Assembly: GCF_000648615.1 (NCBI RefSeq)
Contig: NZ_JFZC01000004.1
Location: forward strand, 80,959 to 144,958
Source: Sporolactobacillus terrae DSM 11697
Lineage (GTDB): Bacteria; Bacillota; Bacilli; Bacillales; Sporolactobacillaceae
Length of the DNA stretch: 64,000 nt
Reading direction: 5' to 3'
Under the pieces are notes generated by a model. It was not told the DNA's origin, searched no databases, and worked only from the letters and a program-made list of their open reading frames with translations. Made by a program: the position numbers and the translations under genes. Below, piece by piece: positions 35,401 through 44,811 of this stretch (positions are counted from its first letter, which is position 1; every line of letters begins with the position of its first letter).

Positions 35401-36680
35401 TATGATTGAATGGGAAGATGGTTGATCAAATTCGTGATGAATGAATCGATACATGCTTTATCTTCGTTTGTTCCGTAAAAGTTCGTTGCGAACGTCATTC
35501 TTTTCTGAAATGTGGTCACCGCAATTTGGAAATAAGGTGCATACTTTATCGATCCAGAAATAAAAACATCACGAATGCTTAATCCCGAAAAACGCAGTTT
35601 GTGTTCATCAATGATCCCTATATTTGTCATCCCATTAACAGGAATGCGATAAATACTTGGAAACAGTTTTTTCGCTTGATCCAGATGATGATGGTGATAC
35701 GTTTCCTCAAGCTCCCAATAGACTTTCAGCGGCTTAAAGCTCTTTTTTTCCTTATCCATCACCTTTTTCACTTGCATTAATGCCTGATCAAAGCCAATTC
35801 CTGCATCTCTTGGAACAATGCAAGTAATGTTGGACGTTAGATTACAGAATCCTGGTTTGACCTCCTTGGGCAGATAGCTGCGCAAATTAACCGGGCAATC
35901 GAGAATAATTTGCTCTGCCTTGATGACTCGAGCCAAGGCACAGACATAAGCTGCGAAAAGTGCATCGTTAATGGTTGCCCCCTTGCTCTTTACGTAACCC
36001 CGCAGCTGATCAAAAGCTTTGGCACTTAATTGATGCGTCATAATAAAGGGCTGCCGTTCGTCCCCTTTAAGCGGAAGATAGTCTCGTTCATCCTGTTCAT
36101 GCTTCATCAATCGTGCATGTTTCATTTCGTTCAATTGTGCGTCATTCAACGCGTCAAACACTTGTTTTATGCTGCGTGAACCAAGATGATCTGCGTTCGG
36201 ATGTGCGCAAGTACTGCCATCAATGAAACGTGAATAGTGTGCGCTTAAGAGGGCCAGGTAGTCATTAAATCCTCCACCGTCACAGAGCATGTGATTTAGG
36301 ATTACAGCTAGAGAATCTCGCTCATCCTTTCTAATAATCGCTATACTCAGCTGCGGTCCTTTTTTCTCATTGAGCTTTCGCGTCAGCTGTTCTTGAACGG
36401 CCTGTTCTCGATCCATTGCTTGAACGACATGCACCATGTCGCTTGCGCTCCAATCGCTTTCTTCCCAATAGGCATTCTCGGTCGCTTCAACGTATCGGCA
36501 TGAAAGTAATGGAAATAATTTTTGCGACTCATGTACGGCCTGGATGAGCACGCGTTCATCAATTGTTGTGTCAAAATGAATGACGGCATGCAGATAATGA
36601 TCATTTTTCTTATTCAATCCGGAAATAAAGTGCTTAACGTCTGAACTCTCAGCTGCAAAAATCTTTTGTTTTGTCGCCAT
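35400..36680 (-). CDS. Stand-alone condensation-domain / CoA-dependent acyltransferase-fold protein
   Basis: A 426-residue protein of the chloramphenicol-acetyltransferase-like superfamily. The active-site motif HHxxxDG is present as NHMLCDGGG, where the first His is Asn but the catalytic second His and the Asp are kept. Later, KGATINDALFAAYVCAL and LDCPVNLRSYLP match condensation-domain segments. There is no carrier protein, adenylation domain or other peptide-synthetase gene nearby. It could be an alcohol or sugar acyltransferase, or a lipid-modifying enzyme; the acyl donor and acceptor are unknown. Confidence 0.7.
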   Translation of the reverse strand: MATKQKIFAAESSDVKHFISGLNKKNDHYLHAVIHFDTTIDERVLIQAVHESQKLFPLLSCRYVEATENAYWEESDWSASDMVHVVQAMDREQAVQEQLTRKLNEKKGPQLSIAIIRKDERDSLAVILNHMLCDGGGFNDYLALLSAHYSRFIDGSTCAHPNADHLGSRSIKQVFDALNDAQLNEMKHARLMKHEQDERDYLPLKGDERQPFIMTHQLSAKAFDQLRGYVKSKGATINDALFAAYVCALARVIKAEQIILDCPVNLRSYLPKEVKPGFCNLTSNITCIVPRDAGIGFDQALMQVKKVMDKEKKSFKPLKVYWELEETYHHHHLDQAKKLFPSIYRIPVNGMTNIGIIDEHKLRFSGLSIRDVFISGSIKYAPYFQIAVTTFQKRMTFATNFYGTNEDKACIDSFITNLINHLPIQS

Positions 36681-36807
36681 TCACAACACCCTTTCTCCTA
36701 CATTTCTCACATTTTTTCATATGTCAAAATGATGATGAATTCATTATATAATTTGATTGGTTTGCCGATCAAATATGAGACACTTATCCGCCAGCACAAA
36801 TAGTAAA

Positions 36808-36833
36808 CCGGATCAGCAAAAGTGCTGATCCGG
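36808..36833 (-). terminator. Terminator of the liv operon
   Basis: CCGGATCAGCA and TGCTGATCCGG form a perfect 11-base-pair stem with an AAAG/CTTT loop, followed on the minus strand by TTTACT. It stands about 40 bases past the livF stop. Confidence 0.75.
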
Positions 36834-36874
36834 CTACTGTAAATGAAGCATTTGAACGTTTTTAATGGTGAGAA

Positions 36875-37597
36875 TCAAGCAAGATAGGCGGCTCTCACCT
36901 GCTCATTTTTCATTAGCTCGTCCCCGTTGCCATCAAGTACAATTTGACCAGTCTGGATGACATAACCCCTATCGGCAATCTGCAACGCTTGATAAGCATT
37001 TTGCTCGACAAGCAAGATCGTCATGCCCTCTTCGTTCATTTCTTTGATAATATCAAAGATTTGTTCAACGATTATTGGCGCAAGACCCATCGAAGGTTCA
37101 TCGAGCATAAGCAGTTTTGGCTTCATCATCAGTGCTCGGCCAATCGCAAGCATTTGCTGCTCGCCACCGCTCATTGTGCCTCCTTTTTGATTTAAACGTT
37201 CCTTTAGTCTTGGAAAGTAGTTAAAAACACGCTCCATGCGTTCCGCAATGACATGCTTGTCTTTTACGGAAAAAGCACCGATTTGAAGATTTTCACGGAC
37301 GGTGAGCCGTGGGAATATTCTCCGTCCTTCGGGGACTTGTGCAATTCCAAGCAGTGCGGTTTTATGTGCCTGAAATTTGCTGATTTCTTGACCGTCAAAA
37401 ATAATTGATCCGTTTTTTGGGCGAACCTGCCCACTGATTGATTTCAATGTTGTTGATTTTCCGGCACCATTACTGCCAATCAAGGTAACAATTTCACCTT
37501 TATCAATATAAAGGTCAACACCCTCCAATGCTTGAATCTGACTATAAAAGCTGTCAATTTTCTTTACTTCAAGGAAATGGTTCGATACCTCAGCCAT
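36875..37597 (-). CDS. livF: Branched-chain amino acid ABC transporter ATPase LivF
   Basis: A 240-residue ABC ATPase with Walker A GSNGAGKST, signature MSGGEQQML, Walker B LLMLDEPSMGLAP and the final LVEQNAYQALQIADRGYVI, typical of LivF. It pairs with LivG to power import. The ATG lies eight bases inside the end of livG, so they are coupled. It is the last gene of livJ-H-M-G-F. Confidence 0.94.
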   Translation of the reverse strand: MAEVSNHFLEVKKIDSFYSQIQALEGVDLYIDKGEIVTLIGSNGAGKSTTLKSISGQVRPKNGSIIFDGQEISKFQAHKTALLGIAQVPEGRRIFPRLTVRENLQIGAFSVKDKHVIAERMERVFNYFPRLKERLNQKGGTMSGGEQQMLAIGRALMMKPKLLMLDEPSMGLAPIIVEQIFDIIKEMNEEGMTILLVEQNAYQALQIADRGYVIQTGQIVLDGNGDELMKNEQVRAAYLA

Positions 37598-38366
37598 TTG
37601 AAACTGCCCCCTTGCCCAAATATGCTTCGATGACTTTTTTGTTATTTCTGATCTCATTGGGTTTCCCAGAGGCGATTAACTCACCATGATCGAGCACATA
37701 AATTGAATCGGAAATTTTCATGACCAAATTCATGTCATGTTCAATTAGAATAATCGTGACATCAAGTTTGGTACGCATATCATGTATGAGATTGGTCAAC
37801 CGTTCGGTTTCTTTTGGATTCATTCCCGCTGCCGGTTCATCAAGCAGCAGAACTTTAGGTTTAGCTGCGATGGCACGCCCTATTTCCAAGCGCCGCTGCG
37901 CCCCATAGGCTAAGTTGCCTGCATTCTCGTTTACATAGTTCTCTAAGCCCACATAGTTCAAGATATCATACGCCGTAACCCTAGCATCTTCTTCGATCTT
38001 CCGAATATGCGGCAATTGGAGCAATGTTCCGATCCAATGCGACTTCAGATTTTGATGCATACCAACCAATACATTCTCTAAAACCGTCATGTTTTCGAAC
38101 AAACGGATATTCTGAAAAGTTCGCGTAATGCCGAATTGAGAAACTTGATGCGGTTTTAATCCGACAAGTGATTTTCCATTGAGAAGGATATCGCCGGATG
38201 TGGGTTGGTATACTGCCGTAATCATATTAAAAAAAGTTGTTTTTCCGGCACCATTCGGTCCAATCACAGCAGTTATGGCGTTTTTTTCAACCGTCATATT
38301 AATATCTGATGTGGCTGTCAGACCACCAAATTCTTTTGTCAGGTGTTTTACTTCCAATATGTTCAC
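37590..38366 (-). CDS. livG: Branched-chain amino acid ABC transporter ATPase LivG
   Basis: A 258-residue ABC ATPase with Walker A GPNGAGKTTFFNMI, the LivG-specific ITRTFQNIRLFENMTVLENVLVG, signature-region AYGAQRRLEIGRA and Walker B VLLLDEPAAGMNP. The GTG start overlaps the livM stop by four bases and follows AGGAGGTG by about ten bases. It is a partner of LivF in the membrane complex with LivH and LivM. Confidence 0.94.
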   Translation of the reverse strand: MNILEVKHLTKEFGGLTATSDINMTVEKNAITAVIGPNGAGKTTFFNMITAVYQPTSGDILLNGKSLVGLKPHQVSQFGITRTFQNIRLFENMTVLENVLVGMHQNLKSHWIGTLLQLPHIRKIEEDARVTAYDILNYVGLENYVNENAGNLAYGAQRRLEIGRAIAAKPKVLLLDEPAAGMNPKETERLTNLIHDMRTKLDVTIILIEHDMNLVMKISDSIYVLDHGELIASGKPNEIRNNKKVIEAYLGKGAVSNG

Positions 38367-39658
38367 GAGTCAGCACCTCCTGAGGCTGTTTTTTCACGCT
38401 TCAGTGCTGCTTGTTCCGACTCTTTTTTCAAAGCGGCCACATCGACTTTGCGATTTTTATGTGGAATCAGCCCTTGTGTTCGATAAAGCGCGAAGACAAT
38501 TAAAAGGATTCCAAAGATAAGCAGCTGCATTTTTTCAGGTGACAGAGCTGGTGGAATGGAGATGCCGTAATTCGAACTCATGGCCGACAACCAATTCGAG
38601 ATATTGGTAAGCACCTGTGTTCTCAGAATGATGACGACAGCAGCACCGAGAATAACCCCTGGAACACTCCCCATTCCGCCAAGAATGACCATAACAAGTA
38701 CCATGGTCGATTCGAGATAGGTAAAACTGGTTGCATCAACAAACATCTGTTTCGCTGCAAAGACAACCCCCATCATTCCAGAGAATGAGGCGCCAATAGC
38801 AAATGCGGCTAATTTTGTTTTTACTAATGGAATACCCATTGATTGTGCGGCGATTTCGTTATCGCGAACCGCTTTCCAAGCACGTCCTAATTTAGAATAC
38901 TCAAGTTTTCGAACCACATAGATGACGAGAAGAAAAATCGCAAACGCAATATAGTAGAACTGATTCGATGAACCAATACTTATTCCGAAAAAGTTCGGCG
39001 GTGCGATCGATGCAATCCCCATCGAACCGTTTGTAATATTAATCGGATGATCCATATTGTTCAATAAGATTCTAATGATCTCGCCGAATCCTAACGTAAC
39101 AATCGCTAGATAATCGCCGCGCACACGCAAAACCGGTACACCTAACAAGATCCCAAAAATGGCTGCGACAATCGCTGCAATAAAGATGAAAATCCAAAAT
39201 GCGCCGCCAGAAAGCGGATAATGACCAAATGGCATAAACTTTGATGCTTGATCGCTGGCAAAAATGGCGTACGTATAAGCGCCAACTGCGAAAAAAGCAA
39301 TAAAGCCAAGATCGAGTAATCCAGCAAAACCAACGACGATGTTCAGTCCTAAAGCCATGGCACAGTAGATGCCGACCAATGTCCCGACTTCCATATACGT
39401 TTGATACGAATCACTGAAGCTCGCAATAAATGGTACAACTACTGCAAGAATAACAATTCCCGTCACCCATTTTGCTCTGAGATTCAAATTGAGATAATAC
39501 AAAATAAGAATCGAGAAAAGCAGCAGCAAGAAGGCAATCGTTGAATCCGGCAAAAGGAACAGTCCAGCACCAGTCACAATGACATATGCGAGGAACAGGA
39601 TGCTTTGATTTTTTTTGCTTTGCGCTATTTTTTCAAAGAATGCACTCAAACTTGTCAC
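38363..39658 (-). CDS. livM: Branched-chain amino acid ABC transporter permease LivM
   Basis: A 431-residue permease with about ten membrane helices. LivM features are the segment GLNIVVGFAGLLDLGFIAFFAVGAYTYA and the coupling region GRAWKAVRDNEIAAQSMGI. It starts at GTG one base after the livH stop codon. The C-terminal 45 residues are cytoplasmic and charged (KKESEQAALKREK). Confidence 0.93.
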   Translation of the reverse strand: MTSLSAFFEKIAQSKKNQSILFLAYVIVTGAGLFLLPDSTIAFLLLLFSILILYYLNLNLRAKWVTGIVILAVVVPFIASFSDSYQTYMEVGTLVGIYCAMALGLNIVVGFAGLLDLGFIAFFAVGAYTYAIFASDQASKFMPFGHYPLSGGAFWIFIFIAAIVAAIFGILLGVPVLRVRGDYLAIVTLGFGEIIRILLNNMDHPINITNGSMGIASIAPPNFFGISIGSSNQFYYIAFAIFLLVIYVVRKLEYSKLGRAWKAVRDNEIAAQSMGIPLVKTKLAAFAIGASFSGMMGVVFAAKQMFVDATSFTYLESTMVLVMVILGGMGSVPGVILGAAVVIILRTQVLTNISNWLSAMSSNYGISIPPALSPEKMQLLIFGILLIVFALYRTQGLIPHKNRKVDVAALKKESEQAALKREKTASGGADS

Positions 39659-40651
39659 CTACACTTTCTCTACGACGGCTTTACCAAATAAGCCTTCTGG
39701 TTTGAAAATTAAGACAAGAATCAAAATGATAAAGGCAAACACATCTTTATATTCGGCTCCCATTGCCCCATGGGTAATAATGGACAGGTTTGAAGCTGCA
39801 AACATCTCCAGCAGTCCGAGCATGACGCCACCGAACATAGCTCCTCGAATGTTTCCAATCCCCCCAAGAACAGCAGCGGTAAACGCTTTGATGCCGAGTA
39901 CAAACCCAATATACGGATCAATGGTTCCATATTGGATCATAAAAAGTACACCGGTTGCCCCGCCAAGTGCAGATCCGATAAAAAAGGTCACTGAGATCAC
40001 TCGATTCACATTAATTGTCATCAGCGACGCTGTATCACGATCCTGGGCAACCGCTCGCATCGCCATTCCCCATTTTGTCTTGTTCACAAAAAGATCAAGC
40101 GCAATCAGCATAATGATCGTCACAATGAGCACGAGTAAAAATGATGACTGGAAGGTTGCGTTGTTAAAAAAAGGTAAGGCACTATGGAGATTCAGCGTAA
40201 ACTTGTGATTAAACATCGGCGGCGCTGTCACAATGTAGTTACCTGTTTTTAATTCCGCAATAAAACGAACCAAATCTTCAAGCACAAAAGAGATACCGAT
40301 AGAAGTGATCAGTGCGATCAGTTTCGGAGCATTTTTCTTTCGCAGCGGCCGATAGGCTACCCGCTCAATGCCGACCCCCAAAAGTCCGGTAGCAATGGCG
40401 GCAATCACGATAACGATGATAAATACGAGTATGGCCGGTAACGCTGCAAGAAATCCCATTCCCATTAATAAGAAAAGAACAATTGCTCCCATAAAAGCTC
40501 CTGTCATGAATACGTCGCCATGTGCGAAGTTAATCAACTCAAGAATGCCATAAACCATCGTATAGCCGATTGCCACGACCGCATAAACTACGCCAAGTGT
40601 CAGACCATCAATGAGTACTTGGGGCAAATTCTGAATGATATGTGCAAGCAT
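39659..40651 (-). CDS. livH: Branched-chain amino acid ABC transporter permease LivH
   Basis: A 330-residue permease with about eight helices. LivH hallmarks are LTLGVVYAVVAIGYTMVYGILELINFAHGDVFM at the start and GIKAFTAAVLGGIGNIRGAMFGG later. It is followed without a gap by livM. It is separated from livJ by 195 bases containing a hairpin, which may lower expression of the permease genes relative to the binding protein. Confidence 0.94.
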   Translation of the reverse strand: MLAHIIQNLPQVLIDGLTLGVVYAVVAIGYTMVYGILELINFAHGDVFMTGAFMGAIVLFLLMGMGFLAALPAILVFIIVIVIAAIATGLLGVGIERVAYRPLRKKNAPKLIALITSIGISFVLEDLVRFIAELKTGNYIVTAPPMFNHKFTLNLHSALPFFNNATFQSSFLLVLIVTIIMLIALDLFVNKTKWGMAMRAVAQDRDTASLMTINVNRVISVTFFIGSALGGATGVLFMIQYGTIDPYIGFVLGIKAFTAAVLGGIGNIRGAMFGGVMLGLLEMFAASNLSIITHGAMGAEYKDVFAFIILILVLIFKPEGLFGKAVVEKV

Positions 40652-40751
40652 GCTCTCACCACTTTCCTCACGAGTTGTTGGTTTGGATGTATTTTATTTG
40701 TTGGAACAGCTAATTTCTGTCCAAGGTTATGTGAAGACTGCCAATAAAATC

Positions 40752-40789
40752 CTAAAAGGGCATAAGCGTGCTGCTCAATACCCTTTTAG
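40752..40789 (-). terminator. Hairpin between livJ and livH, possible partial terminator
   Basis: On the minus strand CTAAAAGGG and CCCTTTTAG form a perfect 9-base-pair stem around a 20-base loop, followed by GATTTTATT. It probably attenuates rather than blocks transcription, which would give more binding protein than permease. Confidence 0.6.
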
Positions 40790-40846
40790 TCCACATTAAT
40801 TATTCATGAATATCCTTGAATTTCATTTACTGATTCATGGGTTCAA

Positions 40847-42028
40847 TTATTGGCTGATTTCCGCTTTCTGAACTGGCGGATACTTAGCTTCAGCGAAGTT
40901 ATAGATGTAAACTTTGGCGTATTTGTTATCGCCTTTGTCATCCAAACTTACTTTAGTTGTTACACCATCATAATTTTGAACCGAACGAATCGCTTTTGTT
41001 ACTTGTTCACGAGTTGGTTTTTTATCGTCATTACCATCGATCGCTTTCATTAGCCCTTCCAGAATAACACCGGCTGCATCATAACCATAAGCTGAATAAG
41101 ATTCAACGTTCTTACCAAATTCCTTCTTGTACTTTTTGGCAAATGCTTGGCCTTTTTCCGTTTTTGATACATCTCCGGCAACCGATGTTAGGTATACTCC
41201 TTTAACTGAGTCCCCGGCAATCTGAACGGTCGATGAAGAATCAAGACCATCGCCGCCCATGATCGGGCCATCGAAGCCTTTCTGACGCGCTTGTTTAATG
41301 ATCAGGCCGCCTTCAGCATAGACACCGCCGAAATAGATCAGATCAGGTTTCTTCGCTACAGCTTGACTAAGAACACCGTTAAAGTCCTTCTCACCAACTG
41401 TGATTCCTTCATAGCCGACAATCTCAGCACCCAGCTTCTTGGCTTGATCTCTAAACTGTTCAGCAAGACCTGAACCGTATGCTGTTTTATCTTGAATAAC
41501 AAATATCTTTTTCGCTTTGAGTGTTTTTACTGCAAAGTTTGCGCCTGCTGGACCTTGGAAATCATCACGAGCACAGATACGATTAACCGTAGGAAGTTTA
41601 CGATCAGTAACAACCGTTGCTGTAGTAGCTGGCGATACCATTGCTAAATTGTTTTTGTTATAAACTTCAGAAGACGGAATCGCAACGCCCGAGTTCAAGT
41701 GGCCGACAACAGCAAGTACATCTTTATCAGAGGCAAGAATCTGAGCGTTTGCCACACCTTTTTTCGGATCACCTTGATCATCAAGATCTTTTAATTTAAT
41801 TTGAAATCCTTTTTTCTCAAATTCTTTTTGGCGATCTTCAATTGCTAATTTTGCACCGAGCCGGATGGCATCGCCAAGGGTTGCACTGCCGCCTGAGAGT
41901 GGCGATTGACTGCCAATCTCAATCACTGTTTTTCCGTTTGATCCGCCTGATTTTGGCGAGCATGCCGCAAGGACACCGACTAATAATGCAATAATTGCTA
42001 GTAATGGTACGACTCTCTTTAATTTCAT
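40847..42028 (-). CDS. livJ: Branched-chain amino acid ABC transporter substrate-binding lipoprotein LivJ
   Basis: A 393-residue type I periplasmic-binding protein. The lipobox LAAC puts the lipidated Cys at residue 23 (counting from the ATG at 42026-42028, which has GGAGG six bases upstream). The mature protein begins GSQSPLSGGSATLGDA, the usual ligand loop, and includes VVGHLNSGVAIPSSEVYN. It delivers leucine, isoleucine or valine to LivHM. Two ATGs are present; the first abuts the ribosome site. Confidence 0.93.
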   Translation of the reverse strand: MKLKRVVPLLAIIALLVGVLAACSPKSGGSNGKTVIEIGSQSPLSGGSATLGDAIRLGAKLAIEDRQKEFEKKGFQIKLKDLDDQGDPKKGVANAQILASDKDVLAVVGHLNSGVAIPSSEVYNKNNLAMVSPATTATVVTDRKLPTVNRICARDDFQGPAGANFAVKTLKAKKIFVIQDKTAYGSGLAEQFRDQAKKLGAEIVGYEGITVGEKDFNGVLSQAVAKKPDLIYFGGVYAEGGLIIKQARQKGFDGPIMGGDGLDSSSTVQIAGDSVKGVYLTSVAGDVSKTEKGQAFAKKYKKEFGKNVESYSAYGYDAAGVILEGLMKAIDGNDDKKPTREQVTKAIRSVQNYDGVTTKVSLDDKGDNKYAKVYIYNFAEAKYPPVQKAEISQ

Positions 42029-42222
42029 TGTCATCCTCCTTTTTATAAAAGCAAAAACACTTGAATAAATCCCAATTATCTGTCTTTTATGTAGCGTTCA
42101 CCCCCGCTATCTCTTTCTAAACTATCTCTATTTAATGCGGCTCTATAATGTAATAATAATTTAATCTTCTTTCACAAACACTATCTATGTCAGATATTCC
42201 GACAAAGTTTTTGAATCCTGTT

Positions 42223-42237
42223 AATTTTCTAATATTT
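42223..42237. promoter_or_regulatory. CodY-box-like sequence upstream of livJ
   Basis: AATTTTCTAATATTT matches the consensus AATTTTCWGAAAATT with three mismatches. CodY control of branched-chain amino acid transport is common in Firmicutes, but a three-mismatch site is weak evidence. Confidence 0.3.
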
Positions 42238-42313
42238 AAAACCGCAGTTATTCCCTATGTAATCCTTGCAAATAAGCGATATTATAATTAAGTAAAAAAT
42301 AGAAGGAGGACGT

Positions 42314-42387
42314 CCCAAAAGGGTGTTGGATTTATACTGCGCTCCGATTGCTCGCATCTTCGCGCTTAATCCCAAAATAGACATTTT
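42314..42387. repeat. Dispersed intergenic repeat, family A, short copy
   Basis: CCCAAAAGGGTGTTGGAT, ACTGCGCTCCGATTGCTCGCATC and TTCGCGCTTAATCCCAAAATAGAC match the element at 25619-25730, without its central insert. The palindrome at 42391 follows directly. Confidence 0.75.
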
Positions 42388-42390
42388 TTA

Positions 42391-42428
42391 AGGGTGTCTC
42401 AAAAGTCAATTGACTTTTGAGACACCCT
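42391..42428 (-). terminator. Perfect 38-base palindrome after the chemoreceptor gene
   Basis: AGGGTGTCTCAAAAGTCAA is followed immediately by its exact reverse complement. As RNA it folds into a very stable hairpin ten bases past the chemoreceptor stop. It lacks a clean U tract (TTAAAAAA follows on the minus strand). A related imperfect hairpin occurs at 53019-53058. Confidence 0.65.
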
Positions 42429-42438
42429 CCCTAATGAA

Positions 42439-44616
42439 TCAAACCGTTTTAAACGATGCAACCATTTTTTGCAATTGATCGGATACATAGTCCAAACTAT
42501 TGGTGATTTGGTTTAAGCGCTCCATTTCCGAGGAGACCTCATGCAGTGTTTTCATTGATGCTTCACTGCTTGATGCGTCTTCAGCCGTTCTCCGCTTAAT
42601 TTCATCGGCTGATCGATTAATCGACTGTACAATCTCATTCAAATCGCTGCTCTCCTTCGTTGTTATATCCATCAATTGATCGGTTTTCTCAGAAATCTCG
42701 CCAACATTACTGGATATATGGTTAAACGAACCGATTGTCGTTTTGATTTGAGACGACGATTGATTGACTTTATCATTGGTTTGCTTGATCTCTTTCAAGG
42801 TTTGATTAGTCTCGTCTTGAATACTCTGTACAAGGGTTGCCACTGATTTTGTCGCCATTTCTGTTTGTTCGGCAAGTTTTGATACTTCCTTAGCAACTAC
42901 TGCAAAACCTTTTCCCGCTTCGCCCGCTCTTGCTGCTTCAATTGCAGCATTAAGTGCGAGAAGCTGCGTCTGCTCGTTAATGTTCTTAATTACCGTAACC
43001 GCTTTGGTGATCGACTTAGATTGTGTATGTAATTGGTCAATGCGGTTCATGGTTGCATCCATTTCCTGTTCTAGCTCACGCACCATGTTAAGTGCTACTG
43101 AAGATGCCTTATTTGCCTGAATCGTTCGATTCTTCGTATCATCAGTATGTATACTTACCTCGTTTATGAGCGCGCTCATTTCCTGAATCGAAGCGAAAAG
43201 TCCATTAAAATGATTGCGCGCATTTTGAAAAACCATGTTTTGTTCGCTGGCCGCAGCGACCAGCTCATCAACGTTATCTCCGACAAGATCCATACCGCTT
43301 GCCATACGACCGGCCATCTTTGATGCTGTAAATGAGACGCTTTGTGATGCTCTAGCCGATGCACCAACGCGTTGGATCATCTCCATTTGACTGTTAATAA
43401 ATTTATTGAACCAACGGGAAAGTTCGCCTATTTCGTCTTGCGTATTTTTATTGAGCCGCTTTGTGAGATCACCATCGCCTTCTGCAATTTCATGGAGTAT
43501 AGCGACGGTTTTTCGAATTGGTGTAATGACGATGTGGTTGGCAGCAAACAGGAAGGCTAGCGATAGGAGCACCCATGTTGCCACGGTGCACCCGATTCCT
43601 GCCGCAAGGGACACGGAATAACCGATTCCATTTAGCCCTGCTGCAATCAATGTTCCGAGTGAAAAGTAAATGGGAAGCCGTAATCTTAAACTTTTGAACT
43701 GATAAATTTCTTGAATGTCGCCTTCACACATCATGCCCCAGACTTCATCACAATACGGAGGATGAATCAATGTACCTTTTCCCCCAACCATGACATGCCG
43801 ATAATCGGGGTAACCCGGCCACGTATCAAGATTGTGCCCATGGTCGATTGTTTTTTGAATACCGGGATGCAGTTCCCCTGTTTCGGGATCAGTAAAACGA
43901 ATTTCAAATTCAGTATGTTTTTTTATTTGTACGAGGCCCCATTTTGCAGTGTGTACCCCTGCTTTTAGATTATCCCCGAGTGTATAGGTGTTATCTTCAA
44001 ATCGGCTCCGCGAGATTGCTGTTCCCGGCAGTATATCACGATTCGTTTTAACCATAAAAAGATAGTTGTCACCAGAGTCTTTATAGACATGAGCATCCTC
44101 ATTCTGAATGACATTGCTCATAGTATCGTTGAGCACGCGGCCCATGAATACACGCGGAATGCCTTTACCATTTACCGCTGGTGTCGAAAACATCAACGTG
44201 ATTTCATCTGCAAAATGTGTGCTGCTTAGATCAAGATCCAGCGTTCGATGATCGATATAAGGGCCGTACATCGATTTCTCTTTATTAAGGCCGCGCGCAT
44301 AATTTGGCAAATCAGTCATTTGTAAACCTAAATGCTTGGTACAAGTGGACACCATGACTTTGCCCGTTTCGTCCAGCAACATAAATTCAATAAATGCATC
44401 ACTATTCTTCAATTGTTCTTTAAGCACTTCACTAATTTCTGTACCGCGTTCATCATAGCTGTAGGCAATCTGATTCGCATTTTCCAGTTCATTCCACCGA
44501 TCATGGAACCAATTGTCAAGTGCTTTTTTACGTCCTCTTGATATCCCATCAAAAATACGTTCAGATTGTTTCTCAATCGAACGATTTAATAAATGCATCA
44601 TCCTTGAGCTAAGCAT
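42439..44616 (-). CDS. Methyl-accepting chemotaxis protein with N-terminal soluble sensor
   Basis: A 725-residue receptor. Residues 1 to about 310 are soluble and Cache-like ([24 protein letters not shown]). Two adjacent transmembrane helices occupy about 315-365, then HAMP ([24 protein letters not shown]) and the signalling domain with the conserved tip [18 protein letters not shown]. There is no N-terminal membrane helix or signal peptide, so the sensor probably faces the cytoplasm, unlike ordinary dCache receptors. ATG 44614-44616 follows GGGGGGG; a TTG two codons earlier is less likely. The ligand is unknown. Confidence 0.88.
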   Translation of the reverse strand: MLSSRMMHLLNRSIEKQSERIFDGISRGRKKALDNWFHDRWNELENANQIAYSYDERGTEISEVLKEQLKNSDAFIEFMLLDETGKVMVSTCTKHLGLQMTDLPNYARGLNKEKSMYGPYIDHRTLDLDLSSTHFADEITLMFSTPAVNGKGIPRVFMGRVLNDTMSNVIQNEDAHVYKDSGDNYLFMVKTNRDILPGTAISRSRFEDNTYTLGDNLKAGVHTAKWGLVQIKKHTEFEIRFTDPETGELHPGIQKTIDHGHNLDTWPGYPDYRHVMVGGKGTLIHPPYCDEVWGMMCEGDIQEIYQFKSLRLRLPIYFSLGTLIAAGLNGIGYSVSLAAGIGCTVATWVLLSLAFLFAANHIVITPIRKTVAILHEIAEGDGDLTKRLNKNTQDEIGELSRWFNKFINSQMEMIQRVGASARASQSVSFTASKMAGRMASGMDLVGDNVDELVAAASEQNMVFQNARNHFNGLFASIQEMSALINEVSIHTDDTKNRTIQANKASSVALNMVRELEQEMDATMNRIDQLHTQSKSITKAVTVIKNINEQTQLLALNAAIEAARAGEAGKGFAVVAKEVSKLAEQTEMATKSVATLVQSIQDETNQTLKEIKQTNDKVNQSSSQIKTTIGSFNHISSNVGEISEKTDQLMDITTKESSDLNEIVQSINRSADEIKRRTAEDASSSEASMKTLHEVSSEMERLNQITNSLDYVSDQLQKMVASFKTV

Positions 44617-44811
44617 GGACAAGCCCCCCCTTTAAGGAATTAAATACACTCTGTTCTTCGCGTCTTTGTTAAGACGAAAAATATTTTCTTTTTTTCTATA
44701 CTAATAGTTTCGACATTTTTTTCTAAATCTTTAGGTTTTATGAAAATACACGCGACGGATCAAACTTATGCTATTATTAATACAAAGTTTACCATGAGGA
44801 GAACTGATGTT

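Larger units (their letters stand above)
42029..42438. other. 410-base gap between livJ and the chemoreceptor gene
   Basis: It contains the livJ leader and promoter region, a weak CodY-box-like sequence near 42223, a family A dispersed repeat (42314-42387), and a perfect 38-base palindrome (42391-42428). The rest is A+T-rich, and I see no coding frame with a ribosome site. Confidence 0.7.

Noticed and set aside
44623..44811. Possible SAM riboswitch before metA
   Set aside because: The S-box core elements (AGAGG-GAGGGA, GGCAACC) are absent; only a short weak hairpin CGTCTT-TGTT-AAGACG is seen.
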